From: Noviherbaspirillum pedocola
Lineage (GTDB): Bacteria; Pseudomonadota; Gammaproteobacteria; Burkholderiales; Burkholderiaceae_D
Assembly (NCBI RefSeq): GCF_016632335.1
Contig: NZ_JAEPBG010000020.1
Coordinates: forward strand, 24,020-88,019
Direction of reading: 5' to 3'
DNA length: 64,000 nt
Part shown: one piece after another, positions 63,189 to 64,000 of the stretch
Layout: each line of letters starts with the position of its first letter
Numbering within the stretch: position 1 is the stretch's first letter
Program-made: the position numbers and the translations under genes
Notes under the pieces: model-generated
What the model was told of the DNA's origin: nothing
Databases searched by the model: none
Seen by the model: only the letters and a program-made list of their open reading frames with translations

Positions 63189-63658
63189 GCTGCCTCCTGC
63201 TTCATCGCCGCGGCCGCGCGCTTGACCGCGCGCAGGATGCGCACATGGCTGCCGCAGCGGCACAGGTTGCCGTTCAATGCGGCGCGAATATCGGCGTCGC
63301 TGGGGTCGGGATTGTCGCGCAGCAGCGCTGCCGCGCTCATCACCATGCCGGAGAGGCAGTAGCCGCACTGCCCGGCCTGTTCAGCGATGAAAGCCGCCTG
63401 GACCGGATGCGGCTGGCCTTCGCGTCCCAGGCCTTCGACGGTGGTGATGCGCATACCGACGGCAGCGGACACCGGCGTGACGCAGCTGCGCGCGGCGGCG
63501 CCATCGAGATGCACGGTGCATGCGCCGCATTGCGCCATGCCGCAACCGAATTTCGGGCCATTCAGGCCGAGATCATTGCGCAGCGCGTACAGCAGCGGCG
63601 TATCGCCCGTGCAGTCCACGGTCTGGCTGCGGCCGTTGATATTGAGTGTGGTTTTCAA
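63185..63658 (-). CDS. [2Fe-2S] subunit of the molybdenum hydroxylase
   Basis: A 157-residue ferredoxin-like small subunit. The first cluster motif is FGCGMAQCGACTVHLDG with a later cysteine in RSCVTP; the second has CGYCLSGM and NLCRCGSH. It passes electrons from the molybdenum centre. The best start is a TTG at 63658, preceded by GAGGAG six bases away, giving the standard LKTTLNINGR beginning. The ATG alternatives are far upstream and lack similarity. It is the first gene of the operon, and its promoter region contains a hexanucleotide repeat. Confidence 0.9.
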   Translation of the reverse strand: MKTTLNINGRSQTVDCTGDTPLLYALRNDLGLNGPKFGCGMAQCGACTVHLDGAAARSCVTPVSAAVGMRITTVEGLGREGQPHPVQAAFIAEQAGQCGYCLSGMVMSAAALLRDNPDPSDADIRAALNGNLCRCGSHVRILRAVKRAAAAMKQEAA

Positions 63659-63819
63659 GCTGTCTCCTCGGTGGTTCTGCTTGCGCGGCATGGGGCGCTT
63701 CTGTGAGCGCTGCCCGGCTGGCAAGGGCCAAATCTTCGCGGATTTTTGCCGGGTGAGGTTTGCTGCGGTCGGCAGTCAGGCCTAGCGTTTGCACGGCGTG
63801 ATAACAGTATGTCGCTTGT

Positions 63820-63920
63820 GCAGTTGCAGTTGCAGTTGCAGTTGCAGTTGCAGTTGCAGTTGCAGTTGCAGTTGCAGTTGCAGTTGCAGTTGCAGTTGCA
63901 GTTGCAGTTGCAGTTGCAGT
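63820..63920. repeat. Perfect GCAGTT hexanucleotide tandem repeat
   Basis: The unit GCAGTT is repeated 16.8 times without a mismatch over 101 bases and is followed by a few degenerate copies. It lies about 160 bases upstream of the molybdenum hydroxylase operon. A small frame on the + strand would read Leu-Gln repeats, but nothing else supports a gene. The rest of 63659-64000 holds no recognisable gene. Confidence 0.92.
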
Positions 63921-64000
63921 GCCTTTGTAGTTGCCGTTGCTTTTAATCCCGTTGATCGCGCCGTGGCGCCGGGCCCTGAAGCGGATAAGGTGCGGCGTCT

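Noticed and set aside
63820..63920. CRISPR-like array
   Set aside because: The repeat is a contiguous six-base unit with no spacers and no cas genes nearby.
63746..63946. A 66-residue Leu-Gln repeat protein
   Set aside because: It is only the translation of the GCAGTT tandem repeat. The flanks lack coding features and no convincing ribosome-binding site was seen.

Overview
The window looks like the chromosome of a GC-rich betaproteobacterium, most likely Burkholderiales and possibly Oxalobacteraceae. The main support is an H-NS-type protein with the betaproteobacterial C-terminal TWSGRGR core, a 427-residue enolase, a fused TRAP permease next to a DUF1537 kinase and RuBisCO-like protein, and many LysR regulators and SDR enzymes. 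This assignment is inference; no rRNA, tRNA or other taxonomic marker gene was seen. No CRISPR array, prophage or insertion sequence was recognised.

Layout. 0-9 kb: the end of an unknown gene, a cysteine-dioxygenase-like enzyme coupled to a four-domain rhodanese, an MFS exporter facing a LysR gene, an SDR, and a LysR/quinone-reductase-like pair. 8.4-19.7 kb: a minus-strand acid-sugar catabolic cluster (RuBisCO-like protein, DUF1537 kinase, TRAP binding protein and fused permease, SDR, TtuE-like pyruvate kinase, enolase) with a divergent LysR gene at its head. Decayed deoR and pdxA fragments lie at its tail. 19.7-21.6 kb: a mostly non-coding stretch with a frameshifted cytochrome c gene and a possible 27-residue peptide. 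21.6-26.9 kb: an unsaturated fatty-acid or acyl-CoA module (thiolase, dienoyl-CoA isomerase-like enzyme, FadH-like reductase carrying an extra NTF2-like domain), with a divergent PadR regulator and two near-identical palindromic operators.

27-35.7 kb: a signalling island with two double-domain KaiC-like ATPases. One is paired with a single-domain response regulator, the other with a hybrid histidine kinase, and the two pairs converge. A third hybrid kinase is broken by a frameshift. A divergent Cys-rich reading frame lies at the left edge. 35.8-48.5 kb: SDR, H-NS-like protein, an orphan sugar-type ABC binding protein, a YghU/GST pair, an AhpD-like enzyme, a redox operon (cupin, two paralogous aldo/keto reductases, NmrA-like, SDR) facing a LysR gene, and a secreted M20 amidohydrolase. 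48.8-53.7 kb: two tandem PAS-rich histidine kinases. 53.8-64 kb: MFS transporter, YaiI family protein, methyltransferase, beta-hydroxyacid dehydrogenase, DedA-rhodanese fusion, endonuclease III-like protein, a palindromic repeat, and an operon for a molybdenum hydroxylase ([2Fe-2S] subunit, molybdopterin subunit, ModA-like binding protein) preceded by a perfect hexanucleotide repeat tract.

Four loci appear decayed or frameshifted (deoR, pdxA, cytochrome c, a sensor kinase). Several starts were moved from the longest reading frame to an internal codon with a better ribosome-binding site, including TTG starts for enolase and the [2Fe-2S] subunit. All functional calls come from reading motifs by eye; no database search was run.
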